36,056 nt of DNA from an uncultured Prevotellaceae bacterium (GTDB taxonomy: Bacteria > Bacteroidota > Bacteroidia > Bacteroidales > Muribaculaceae). A model generated the notes under the pieces. It was not told where the DNA came from. It made no database searches and was given only the letters and a program-made list of their open reading frames with translations. The translations under genes were made by a program, and so were the position numbers. The stretch spans positions 1 to 36,056 of the forward strand of contig CAMHNO010000024.1 of NCBI GenBank assembly GCA_946186575.1, in the 5' to 3' direction. Positions 26,181 through 34,405 of this stretch are shown in pieces. Positions within the stretch are counted from its first letter, which is position 1. The number at the start of each line of letters is the position of its first letter.

Positions 26181-27509
26181 ATGAGCGCATTAACTAAATT
26201 CAAGCAAAGCCCTTGGGCATGGGTATCAACCCTGTATTTTATTGAAGGTATACCTTATTTCCTTGTTAACGAGATTTCAGTAATCCTCTTCAAGAAGATG
26301 GGTGTGCCCAATGGACAGATGGCGCTTTTCACCAGCCTCATCTATTTGCCTTGGGTCATCAAGCCACTGTGGAGTCCATTTGTGGATATCATCAAGAAGA
26401 AACGTTGGTGGATTGTGATGATGCAGGCCCTCATGGCGGCCACACTAATTCTGCTCACTGTGACCATGCCATCTCCAGGCGAGGAGATGATTAAAGCTGG
26501 CACAACCCCCATTAGCATGTTCACCATCACACTCATTTTCTTTGTCATCACGGCGTTTGCCTCGGCAACTCACGACATTGCTGCCGACGGTTTCTACATG
26601 CTGGCGCTGTCACAGAAAAACCAGTCGGCATTCGTTGGTGTGCGTTCCACCTTCTATCGCCTTGCCAACATCTTTGGCAACGGCGTGCTGGTGTGGATTG
26701 CCGGCTATCTCGAGACCAAGACATCAATTCCCGCCGCATGGAAAATCACAATGGGCATTGCATCGGCAATCTTGTGCCTGTTCTATGTTTATCATTTGTT
26801 CTTCATTCCTCGCCCCGACAGCGACCGCTCGTCGCTCGAAGGCTCGCTGAAGAGTAACAGCTCGCAGGTGATGAAGGAGTTTGGGCGCACTATTGTCACT
26901 TATTTCAAGAAACCCGGCGTGTGGATTGCAATCATCTTCATGCTGCTTTATCGATTGCCCGAGGCATTCTTGCTCAAGATGTGCAAGCCCTTCATGCTCG
27001 ACCCAATGGACAAGGGCGGCTTGGCCATGACCACTCAAGACGTGGGTTTGGCCTATGGCACCATAGGTGTGGCGGCACTGCTTGCAGGCGGTATTTTGGG
27101 CGGTATTTTCTCGTCGAGAGTGGGACTGAAAAAAGCCATCTGGCTCATGGCTGGTTGCATGACGCTTCCATGCCTCACATTTGTATATCTTTCTATGGCC
27201 CAACCCACCAATTTCTTCATCATCAGCACTTGCATTGTCATTGAGCAGTTTGGCTATGGTTTTGGCTTCACTGCCTATATGCTTTACATGATGTTCTTCT
27301 CAGAGGGTGAGTTCAAGACCTCGCACTATGCCCTGTGCACAGCGTTCATGTCGCTGAGCATGATGATTCCAGGCATGTTTGCTGGCTATCTGCAAGAGGC
27401 TATGGGCTACTCGGCATTCTTCTGGATGGCATTTGCTTGCAGCATCGCAACAATAGTCGTCACCTTCCTCGCCGACCGCAAGATCGACCCAGACTACGGA
27501 CACAAGTAA
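26181..27509 (+). CDS. ampG: AmpG-type muropeptide permease (major facilitator superfamily)
   Basis: Inner-membrane transporter (442 aa, about 12 hydrophobic segments) for wall-derived sugars or muropeptides. AmpG-like features are the N-terminal STLYFIEGIPYFLVNEISVI, IYLPWVIKPLWSPFVD in the second helix region, and the intracellular-loop segment ASATHDIAADGFYMLAL, which corresponds to the SxQDIxxDA region of AmpG. A second-half loop SSRVGLKKAIWLM and a C-terminal FFWMAFACSIATIV helix complete the fold. It starts 32 bases after the SpoIID gene. In Tannerella forsythia an AmpG homologue acts in MurNAc/muropeptide uptake together with neighbours like those seen here. Exact substrate cannot be read from the sequence. 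Confidence 0.85.
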   Translation: MSALTKFKQSPWAWVSTLYFIEGIPYFLVNEISVILFKKMGVPNGQMALFTSLIYLPWVIKPLWSPFVDIIKKKRWWIVMMQALMAATLILLTVTMPSPGEEMIKAGTTPISMFTITLIFFVITAFASATHDIAADGFYMLALSQKNQSAFVGVRSTFYRLANIFGNGVLVWIAGYLETKTSIPAAWKITMGIASAILCLFYVYHLFFIPRPDSDRSSLEGSLKSNSSQVMKEFGRTIVTYFKKPGVWIAIIFMLLYRLPEAFLLKMCKPFMLDPMDKGGLAMTTQDVGLAYGTIGVAALLAGGILGGIFSSRVGLKKAIWLMAGCMTLPCLTFVYLSMAQPTNFFIISTCIVIEQFGYGFGFTAYMLYMMFFSEGEFKTSHYALCTAFMSLSMMIPGMFAGYLQEAMGYSAFFWMAFACSIATIVVTFLADRKIDPDYGHK

Positions 27510-27525
27510 AATACGTTATAATGTC

Positions 27526-27972
27526 AAACTACGGATTTTTCTGATTAATCTGATTTAAATTATGGACAACTTTTTATACCAAGAGGAAACATATAATTTA
27601 AGAGGTTGTATGATTAACGTCCATAAAGAACTTGGTTGTGGCTTTTTTGAGAAAGTATATCAAGAAGCATTAGAACTTGAATTTAAAGCGCATGGCATCC
27701 CTTATAAACGTGAGCAGAAACTTCCAATATATTACAAAGGAGAACCACTCCATTTAGATTATATTGCAGACTTCATTTGTTATGACAAAATTGTAATTGA
27801 GTTAAAGGCTGTTACAGAATTAACAGACATCCACTTTGCACAAGTTCTAAATTACTTAAAGGCCACAAAAATGGATTTAGGTTTGCTAGTAAATTTTGGA
27901 GAAAATTCTCTCCACGTTGAGAGAATTTTCAACTACCGAAAAAATCAGAAAAATCAGAAAAATCCGTAGTTT
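27526..27972. mobile_element. Candidate mobile cassette: GxxExxY gene between inverted repeats
   Basis: A 21-bp sequence at 27526-27546 (AAACTACGGATTTTTCTG...) recurs as its exact reverse complement at 27952-27972, and the match continues for 11 more bases with three mismatches. The repeats enclose an AT-rich gene whose composition differs sharply from the GC-richer salvage genes on both sides. The right repeat encodes the last seven codons and stop of that gene, so gene and repeat form one unit. A perfect 12-bp hairpin (27901-27912/27919-27930) sits just inside the right end. No transposase and no clear target duplication are seen. Insertion between ampG and namZ leaves the operon order intact. 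Confidence 0.6.
27562..27969 (+). CDS. GxxExxY protein (PD-(D/E)XK nuclease-like)
   Basis: Small protein (135 aa) of the GxxExxY family, whose name motif is present as GCGFFEKVYQEAL (25-37). Downstream are LDYIADFICYDKIVIELKAV (70-89), fitting the D...ExK core of the PD-(D/E)XK nuclease fold, and HFAQVLNYLKAT. The biological role of the family is unknown; such genes are scattered through Bacteroidota, often next to repeats. Codon use is AT-rich unlike its neighbours. The last residues (KNQKNQKNP) are encoded within the right-hand inverted repeat. It has no evident link to wall salvage and is best read as an insertion into the operon. Confidence 0.85.
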   Translation: MDNFLYQEETYNLRGCMINVHKELGCGFFEKVYQEALELEFKAHGIPYKREQKLPIYYKGEPLHLDYIADFICYDKIVIELKAVTELTDIHFAQVLNYLKATKMDLGLLVNFGENSLHVERIFNYRKNQKNQKNP

Positions 27973-27992
27973 TTTTAAATAAAGAAATAGCA

Positions 27993-29246
27993 ATGAAACG
28001 ACACATTTTATTATTAGCAATGGCACTGGTGGCTGTAATGGCCAGTGCGGTGGTTAAACCTGGCATCGAGGTGCTGCGCGATGGTGGCTTCAAGCAGCTG
28101 CAAGGCAAGCGCGTGGGATTGGTTACCAACCCAAGTGGTATCGACAACAATCTTAAATCGACCGTCGACATCATCAACGAGGCACCTGGAGTGAAACTTG
28201 TAGCACTCTTTGGCCCCGAACACGGCGTGCGGGGCAATGCCCATGCCGGCGACGCCGTGGGCGATGCCGTTGACCCAGCCACAGGCGTGAAGATGTACTC
28301 GCTCTTTGGCAAGACACACGAACCCACAGCCGAGATGCTGCGCAACATAGACGTGCTCATCTACGACATCCAGGACATTGGGTGCCGCAGCTACACTTTC
28401 TACGCCACGATGGGCGTGTGCATGCAGGCGTGTGCGAAATATGACAAGGAATTTATGGTGCTTGACCGCCCCAACCCACTGGGCGGCAACAAGGTGGAAG
28501 GCAACCTCGTGGAGCCAGGTTATTTCTCGTTTGTGAGCAAATATGCCATCCCTTATCTTTATGGCCTCACCCCAGGCGAGCTTGCGCAGTATCTCAACGA
28601 AGAGGGCATCATTGCCAAGGAGTCAAAAACTGGCAAGAAGTGCCGCCTCACCGTAATCCCAATGGAAGGCTGGACTCGCGACATGAAGTTCCGCGACACC
28701 GGCATGCCCTGGGTGCTGCCCTCACCTCAGATTCCTGCTCCAGAAAACGCATTCTTCTATCCCGTGAGTGGCATCTTGGGCGAGTTGTACATCTTCAACA
28801 CTGGCATTGGCTACACATTGCCTTTTGAGTGCTTTGCCGCCTCATGGATTGATGCCGAGGAGCTCGCCAAGAACATGAACGCATTAAAGTTGCCTGGCAT
28901 GCATTTCCGTCCCATCAACTACAAGCCGTTTTTTGCATTGAGTGTAGCAGTCGACAAGTCGTTGCAGGAGGTTCACGGTGTGCAGATTTATATCACCGAC
29001 TTTGACAAGGCCAATCTCGTACTCACTCAGTTCTACTTCCTGCAAGTGATTCATGAAATGTATCCCAAGCAGCAACTCTTTGAGCAGAACCCAAAACGAT
29101 ATGCTATGTTTGACAAGGTGTGCGGCACCAAGGAGATACGTGAGCGATTCACCAAGCGCTACAAGGTGGCCGACATTGTCGACTACTTCAACAAAGACAC
29201 CGAGGCCTTCAAAGCCAAGTCCTCGAAATATTATCTTTATAAGTGA
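27993..29246 (+). CDS. namZ: Exo-beta-N-acetylmuramidase NamZ (DUF1343, GH171)
   Basis: Exported enzyme (417 aa) that releases MurNAc from the non-reducing ends of glycan chains or MurNAc-GlcNAc. Signal peptide MKRHILLLAMALVAVMASA, then a DUF1343 domain over the whole chain: GIEVLRDGGFKQLQGKRVGLVTNPSG, LFGPEHGVRG (Glu76-His77, the conserved motif bearing the proposed catalytic Glu), YDIQDIGCRSYTFYATM (116-132), VLDRPNPLGG and NTGIGYTLPFE. Length is normal for the family. In Bacillus subtilis and Tannerella forsythia NamZ feeds MurNAc to a kinase and MurQ, exactly the genes found downstream. It starts 23 bases after the inserted GxxExxY gene and presumably shared a transcript with ampG before that insertion. 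Confidence 0.93.
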   Translation: MKRHILLLAMALVAVMASAVVKPGIEVLRDGGFKQLQGKRVGLVTNPSGIDNNLKSTVDIINEAPGVKLVALFGPEHGVRGNAHAGDAVGDAVDPATGVKMYSLFGKTHEPTAEMLRNIDVLIYDIQDIGCRSYTFYATMGVCMQACAKYDKEFMVLDRPNPLGGNKVEGNLVEPGYFSFVSKYAIPYLYGLTPGELAQYLNEEGIIAKESKTGKKCRLTVIPMEGWTRDMKFRDTGMPWVLPSPQIPAPENAFFYPVSGILGELYIFNTGIGYTLPFECFAASWIDAEELAKNMNALKLPGMHFRPINYKPFFALSVAVDKSLQEVHGVQIYITDFDKANLVLTQFYFLQVIHEMYPKQQLFEQNPKRYAMFDKVCGTKEIRERFTKRYKVADIVDYFNKDTEAFKAKSSKYYLYK

Positions 29247-29293
29247 TAAGTGTTAAGTGATAAGTGTTAAGTGATAAGTGTTAAGTGATAAGT
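29241..29293. repeat. 14-bp tandem repeat, just under four copies
   Basis: AAGTGATAAGTGTT repeats exactly three times (29241-29254, 29255-29268, 29269-29282), followed by a partial fourth copy. The namZ stop codon TGA (29244-29246) lies inside the first unit, so the array begins at the very end of the gene. Confidence 0.85.
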
Positions 29294-29410
29294 ATCTTAG
29301 TCATTCTTAGCCATTCTTAGCCATTCTTAGCCACTCTTAGTCATTTTTAGCCATTCTTAGTCATTCTTAGTCACTCTTAGTCACTCTTAGTCACTCTTAG
29401 CCACTCCTAA
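29294..29410. repeat. 10-bp tandem array, ten full units plus degenerate ends
   Basis: Ten consecutive 10-bp units YCAYTCTTAG (29301-29400; one has TCATTTTTAG), with a truncated unit before and a degenerate CCACTCCTAA after. Variation is confined to Y positions and one T, so the units have diverged slightly. The array ends five bases before the ATG of the D-lactate dehydrogenase gene and fills its whole leader region. Confidence 0.9.
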
Positions 29411-29415
29411 AAAAA

Positions 29416-32190
29416 ATGGACAATAGACACAAGACATATCTCAAACGCATCAGGGAGTTTATACCCACTGAACGCGTCTACACCGACGAGCTTCACTGTC
29501 TGGCGTGGGGCACCGATGCAGGATTCTACCGCTACATTCCACAAGTAGTGGTGCGCTCAGCGAGCGAGCAAGAGGTGTCGCGGTTGCTTGCTATTGCCAA
29601 TGAGATGCAACTGCCGGTAACCTTTCGCGCTGCGGGAACCAGCTTGAGCGGGCAAACTTGCACTCCCTCCATCCTCATCGTGGCCGGCAAGAACTGGGAA
29701 CACTGTGAGGTGGCTCAAGATGCCAGTTCTGTTAAGCTGCAGCCAGGACTGGTGGGCAGCGAGGTCGACAAGATTCTCGCCAAACACAACCGCGCCTTCA
29801 CCCCCGACCCCGCCAGCAAAAACTCGGCAATGGTGGGAGGCATTGTGATGAACAATGCCAGCGGCATGAGCTGTGGCACCCATGCCAACAGCGACCGTAT
29901 GATGCTCTCAATGCGAATAGTCCTGGCCGATGGCACCATCCTCGACACGGGCAATGAGGCGAGCCGCTCGGCTTTTGTGAAGTCGCATCCACAGTTCATC
30001 AAGCGCATTGAGGAAATTCGCGACCGTGTGATGGCCGACGACGACCTCGTTAATCGCATTCGCCGCAAATACGCCATCAAGAATGTCACAGGCTTGAACA
30101 TCTCGCCATTTGTTCTCTATAGCGACCCATTCGAAATCATTACCCACCTCATTGTGGGCAGCGAGGGAACCCTTGCCTTTGGCAGCGAGTTCACAATGAA
30201 AACAGGCCACCTCTACCCTTGCCGCGCCAGTGCGATGCTCTATTTCCAAGACATGCGCCAGTCGTGTGAAGCAGTAGTGACAATGAAGAAGGGGCCTGTG
30301 CATTGCGCCGAGATACTCGACAAGAAATCGCTCGCCAGCGTCGACGACAATACAGGCAAAGACCTCACCGCAGTGCTCATACAGACTTTCGCCGACAGCA
30401 AACAGGAGCTGCAAAGCAATATCAATGAAATAATGGCTATACTTGAGCCATTTCAACTATATATGCCTGCCAACTTCACCGACGACCCTAAAATTTACGG
30501 CAAGTACTGGGCCATTCGTTCAGGCATCTTCCCCAGCGTGGGAGGCACTCGTCCACTGGGCACCACAGTACTCATCGAAGACGTGGCTTTTCACATCGAG
30601 GACCTGCCCAATGCCACAGTCGACCTGGCGCAACTTCTTGAAGACTATGGATATGACGATAGCTGCATCTACGGCCACGCTCTTGAAGGCAACTACCATT
30701 TCATCATTTCACAGTCGTTCGATTCTCAAGAAGAGATAGAGCGCTACAAAAACTTGATGCACGCTGTTGTGGAGCTTGTTATCGACAAGTATGACGGCTC
30801 TCTCAAGGCCGAACACGGCACTGGCCGCAACATGGCTCCCTTTGTTAAGAAAGAATGGGGCGAAAAAGCCTATCAAGTGATGCTTGACGTGAAGCAGCTA
30901 TTCGACCCCAAGGGCATATTGAACCCTGGTGTGATTTTCAACAACGACTCCGAATGCTTCATCAAGAATCTCAAGCCCATGCCGCTGACTAATGATAACG
31001 TCAACAAATGCATTGAGTGCGGTTTCTGCGAGGTGAACTGCGTGAGCAGTGGTCTCACGCTATCGTCACGCCAGCGCATCATTGTGCAGCGCGAAATCTC
31101 AAGATTGAGAGGCACTGGCGAAAATCCAGGGCTACTCGAGCGACTCGAGAAGCAATACCGATACCATGGCGAGGCAACTTGTGCCGCCGATGGCCTCTGT
31201 TCCACATCTTGCCCCATGGGCATCAACGTGGGCGAGCTCACCCACGACTTGCGCAAGCAGCACAACGGTGCTATGGCGCACAGCATTGGCAGCTATGTGT
31301 CACGTCATTTCGCATTGACCAAGGGCGGCCTCAAGTCGCTGCTCTATGTGGCTGGTGCTGCGCACTCAGTCATTGGCGATCGCGGTGTGTCGGCAATGGG
31401 CAAGGCCTTGCACGCCATGGGAGTTCCACTGTGGACTCCAGCCATGCCACGCCCCCACAAGATGAAACCCCTCCACCAGAAGGCAAGCGAAAAGAAGGTG
31501 GTATACTTTCCCAGCTGCCTCAACCAAGCATTGGGACGCAGCAAGGGCACCAGTGAAGACCTCGTCGACAAGGTGGTTGCCTTCCTCGGCAAGGCTGGGT
31601 GGCAAGTCATCTATCCCGAAGACATGAGCAACCTGTGCTGTGGCATGATATGGAACAGCAAGGGCATGCCCGACATTGCTCAGCAAAAGACCGATGAGCT
31701 GGAAGAAGCATTACTGCGTGCCAGCGACGGTGGCAAATTGCCCATAGTGTGCGATCAGAGTCCCTGTCTGCATCACATGCGCGAGCACATGAAGCGCATC
31801 AAGCCGATGGAACTCTTCGAGTTTATCCACGACCATGTGGCTCAATACCTGGAATTCACTCCCGTTAATGAGCCCATAGCATTGCATCTCACCTGCTCCA
31901 CCAGGTTGATGAAGATCGACGGCAAGATTCTTGACCTCGCCCAACGATGCTCAACCAGCGTTCTCATTCCCGAGGGTGTGGGATGCTGCGGCTTTGCCGG
32001 CGACAAGGGCTTCACCCATCCCGAACTCAACTCATGGGCCCTGCGCAAGCTGCGACCACAAATCGAGGCAGCAGGCATCCATCGCGGTTTCTCAAACAGC
32101 CGCACTTGCGAGATAGGGCTCACCACCCACAGCGGAGTGCCCTATCAGTCGCTAATCTACTTGATTGACGAAGTCACAACAAAAAAGTAA
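29416..32190 (+). CDS. FAD/Fe-S D-lactate dehydrogenase (Dld-II type)
   Basis: Large flavoprotein (924 aa) likely oxidising D-lactate to pyruvate. The FAD-binding PCMH domain shows FRAAGTSLSGQ (70-80), FTPDPASKNSAMVGGIVMNNASG and IVGSEGTLAF. The FAD-oxidase C-terminal domain shows GHALEGNYHF (420-429) and EHGTGRNM. The ferredoxin part has CIECGFCEVNC (Cys532, 535, 538, 542) and CAADGLCSTSCP (Cys589, 595, 599). Two CCG-type cysteine segments (NLCCGMIWNSKGM, GVGCCGFAGDKG) follow. This order and length match Fe-S D-lactate dehydrogenases such as Shewanella Dld-II; glycolate oxidase-type enzymes are the alternative. Placement between namZ and murQ argues for D-lactate, because MurQ releases it from MurNAc-6-phosphate. 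It is preceded by a tandem-repeat array instead of an ordinary leader. Confidence 0.85.
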   Translation: MDNRHKTYLKRIREFIPTERVYTDELHCLAWGTDAGFYRYIPQVVVRSASEQEVSRLLAIANEMQLPVTFRAAGTSLSGQTCTPSILIVAGKNWEHCEVAQDASSVKLQPGLVGSEVDKILAKHNRAFTPDPASKNSAMVGGIVMNNASGMSCGTHANSDRMMLSMRIVLADGTILDTGNEASRSAFVKSHPQFIKRIEEIRDRVMADDDLVNRIRRKYAIKNVTGLNISPFVLYSDPFEIITHLIVGSEGTLAFGSEFTMKTGHLYPCRASAMLYFQDMRQSCEAVVTMKKGPVHCAEILDKKSLASVDDNTGKDLTAVLIQTFADSKQELQSNINEIMAILEPFQLYMPANFTDDPKIYGKYWAIRSGIFPSVGGTRPLGTTVLIEDVAFHIEDLPNATVDLAQLLEDYGYDDSCIYGHALEGNYHFIISQSFDSQEEIERYKNLMHAVVELVIDKYDGSLKAEHGTGRNMAPFVKKEWGEKAYQVMLDVKQLFDPKGILNPGVIFNNDSECFIKNLKPMPLTNDNVNKCIECGFCEVNCVSSGLTLSSRQRIIVQREISRLRGTGENPGLLERLEKQYRYHGEATCAADGLCSTSCPMGINVGELTHDLRKQHNGAMAHSIGSYVSRHFALTKGGLKSLLYVAGAAHSVIGDRGVSAMGKALHAMGVPLWTPAMPRPHKMKPLHQKASEKKVVYFPSCLNQALGRSKGTSEDLVDKVVAFLGKAGWQVIYPEDMSNLCCGMIWNSKGMPDIAQQKTDELEEALLRASDGGKLPIVCDQSPCLHHMREHMKRIKPMELFEFIHDHVAQYLEFTPVNEPIALHLTCSTRLMKIDGKILDLAQRCSTSVLIPEGVGCCGFAGDKGFTHPELNSWALRKLRPQIEAAGIHRGFSNSRTCEIGLTTHSGVPYQSLIYLIDEVTTKK

Positions 32191-32251
32191 TATTAAGCAA
32201 ACATAACACTGCAGTTACAATAGTATCTATGGTTACTATAAAATAAGAACT

Positions 32252-33409
32252 ATGGCAAAGAACAACAAACGCCTCCTCTCGCTCGACATCTTGCGCGGCA
32301 TCACCATTGCGGGCATGCTGCTGGTGAACAATCCAGGCACCTGGGAGCACATCTACCCTCCTCTCGACCATGCCGAGTGGATTGGTCTCACGCCAACCGA
32401 CCTTGTGTTCCCATTCTTTATGTTTGTGATGGGAGTTTCGATGTATTTCTCACTGAGCAAATTCAAATTCAAGCTCAGCGGCAGCGCTATGCTAAAGATT
32501 TGCCGTCGCACAGTGGTGCTATTCCTCATTGGATGGCTGGTGCAGTGGTTTGGAATGTGGCTGCGAGGACTCTACGACCCTGAGTCGCACTTCTTTGTCA
32601 AGATGTTTGGCAGCCTGCGCATTCTGGGTGTGTTCCAACGTCTGGCACTGGTCTACTTCTTTGGCTCGATGATTGCCATGCTCTTCAAGAGCAAGTTCAT
32701 CCCGTGGATTATAGGAATAATCCTTGTGGTCTATGCTTTTATCCTGGGTTTGGGCAATGGCTATGAGTTCTCACTCAACAACATTCTCTCGCAAGTCGAC
32801 ATCGCAGTTCTGGGCGAGGACCACATGTATCACGAAGAAGCCTTCGGGCAGAAGCTCGCGCTCGACCCCGAGGGAATCTTAAGCACACTGCCATGCATCG
32901 CCCATGTGCTCATAGGCCTGATGATGGGCAAGTGCATCAACACCGTGTTCAACAACCGCGACCGCATTGTAGAGATTGCAGTGTGGGGGGCCGTGATGTT
33001 GCTTGTGGGCTGGCTACTGCAATATGGCATCCCATGCAGCAAGAAAGCATGGACCTCGAGCTACGTGCTCATCACCTGCGGCATGGCGTCGTGCATCTTG
33101 GCAATGCTCATCTACTGCATCGACATCAAGGGCCACGACCGGTGGTGCCGCTTCTTCCAGGCATTTGGCGTGAACCCACTGTTCTGTTACCTGGTGGGCA
33201 CACTGTTCTCTATCGTGTTTGGTGCGCTCAGGCTCGGCGTTAACCAAGCAGGCGACCCAGTGACAATCCACACCCTCATCCACGATGGCTGCAAGGCTAT
33301 CACCTGGTCGCCCGAGGCCGCTTCATGCCTCTATGCCATCACCTTCGTGTTCATTACCTGGTGCTTTGGCTTTATTCTTTACAAGAAAAAAATCTACATT
33401 AAGATATAA
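32252..33409 (+). CDS. DUF5009 / heparan-glucosaminide N-acetyltransferase-like membrane protein (MurT/NagX type)
   Basis: Polytopic inner-membrane protein (385 aa, about 10-11 hydrophobic segments). The N-terminus LLSLDILRGITIAGMLLVNNPG and TDLVFPFFMFVMGVSMYFSL, then LRILGVFQRLALVYFFGS, are the hallmarks of the COG4299/DUF5009 group, related to lysosomal heparan-alpha-glucosaminide acetyltransferase and NagX. The His of the catalytic loop of the human enzyme cannot be matched with certainty. As I recall, the MurNAc transporter MurT of Tannerella forsythia, encoded next to murK and murQ, belongs to this group. The gene order here is the same (murT-like, kinase, murQ), so MurNAc uptake is a reasonable inference; amino-sugar acetylation is the alternative. 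Confidence 0.75.
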   Translation: MAKNNKRLLSLDILRGITIAGMLLVNNPGTWEHIYPPLDHAEWIGLTPTDLVFPFFMFVMGVSMYFSLSKFKFKLSGSAMLKICRRTVVLFLIGWLVQWFGMWLRGLYDPESHFFVKMFGSLRILGVFQRLALVYFFGSMIAMLFKSKFIPWIIGIILVVYAFILGLGNGYEFSLNNILSQVDIAVLGEDHMYHEEAFGQKLALDPEGILSTLPCIAHVLIGLMMGKCINTVFNNRDRIVEIAVWGAVMLLVGWLLQYGIPCSKKAWTSSYVLITCGMASCILAMLIYCIDIKGHDRWCRFFQAFGVNPLFCYLVGTLFSIVFGALRLGVNQAGDPVTIHTLIHDGCKAITWSPEAASCLYAITFVFITWCFGFILYKKKIYIKI

Positions 33410-33489
33410 AAACGAGTATTCGATTTATCGTCTACTCAATTTCTCAAGAAAAAATTGAATTTAAAAACCTAAAAAATAACACAAACATT

Positions 33490-34332
33490 ATGATTTTAAT
33501 TGCTGACTGCGGATCAACCAAAATTGACTGGTGTCTGCTTAACGGAAACAAAAAAGTTGCTCAAATCTTCACCACTGGCATGAACGCGCTGCTCATGACC
33601 GAGGAGGAAATGGCCGAGTGCATCATGACCGAACTCATGCCCAGCTTACAAGGCTACGAGGTGACCGAGATTTTCTACTATGGAGCTGGTATCATCAGCG
33701 ACGAGATAAAAAACCAAGTTATCAACGCCCTCAAGCGAAACATGCCTCACGTGACTAAGATTGAAGTCGATAGCGACCTGCTCGCTGCAGCACGTGCGCT
33801 GTGCCAGCACAAGCCTGGCATCGCCTGCATCTTGGGCACCGGCAGCAACAGCTGCTACTACGACGGCGAGCGTGTGATCGACAATGTGTCTCCACTTGGC
33901 TACATCCTGGGCGATGAAGGTAGCGGCGCTGTGCTGGGCAAGCTCCTCGTGGGCGACGTGCTAAAGAAGCAACTGCCCGAGCACCTGTGCGAAAAGTTCC
34001 TCAAGGAGTACAATCTCGACCGCAACACCATTATCGACCGCGTCTATCGCAAGCCTGCAGCCAACCGCTTTTTGGCACAATTTGCTCCTTTCCTTGAGCG
34101 AAACATCCAGGAGCCTTCTATCCACGCTCTCGTGCTGCGCTCGTTTACCGACTTTTTCACTCGCAACGTGGCAAGCTATCCCAACTACAAGGAGCTGCCT
34201 TGCAATTTTGTGGGCTCGATTGCCTTGCTACAGAAAGATGTCCTCGCCGAGGCAGCTTCCAAGCTGGGCATCACCATTGGCACCATAATCCAGGCTCCCA
34301 TGGAAGGTCTCATCAAGTTCCATTCCAATTAA
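33490..34332 (+). CDS. murK: BadF-family N-acetylmuramic acid / N-acetylglucosamine kinase
   Basis: Cytoplasmic kinase (280 aa) expected to phosphorylate MurNAc (and perhaps GlcNAc) at O6, giving the MurQ substrate. All ASKHA motifs are intact: phosphate-1 LIADCGSTKIDWCL (Asp6, Gly8), EVDSDLLAAARA (Asp96 region), phosphate-2 ILGTGSNSCYYDGE (114-127) and LGDEGSGAVLGK (140-151). It lies 80 bases after the MurT-like gene and 73 before murQ. In T. forsythia a homologue in the same position is the MurNAc kinase MurK. The symbol is given on context; GlcNAc specificity cannot be excluded. Its paralogue at 18152-19021 lacks the canonical phosphate-1 motif. Confidence 0.82.
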   Translation: MILIADCGSTKIDWCLLNGNKKVAQIFTTGMNALLMTEEEMAECIMTELMPSLQGYEVTEIFYYGAGIISDEIKNQVINALKRNMPHVTKIEVDSDLLAAARALCQHKPGIACILGTGSNSCYYDGERVIDNVSPLGYILGDEGSGAVLGKLLVGDVLKKQLPEHLCEKFLKEYNLDRNTIIDRVYRKPAANRFLAQFAPFLERNIQEPSIHALVLRSFTDFFTRNVASYPNYKELPCNFVGSIALLQKDVLAEAASKLGITIGTIIQAPMEGLIKFHSN

Positions 34333-34405
34333 AGCACTACGCTTAAACAAGAGCAAAATCGATATTGCTAAAACTTAGAACTTTACATTTAACACTCAAC
34401 ACTTC

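Noticed and set aside
29241-29410. Possible CRISPR array
   Set aside because: Units are 14 and 10 bp in direct succession without spacers; this is simple tandem repetition.
33436-33458. Hairpin between the MurT-like gene and the kinase as an internal terminator
   Set aside because: Only seven A/T-rich base pairs, too weak to call; the gene order suggests continued transcription.
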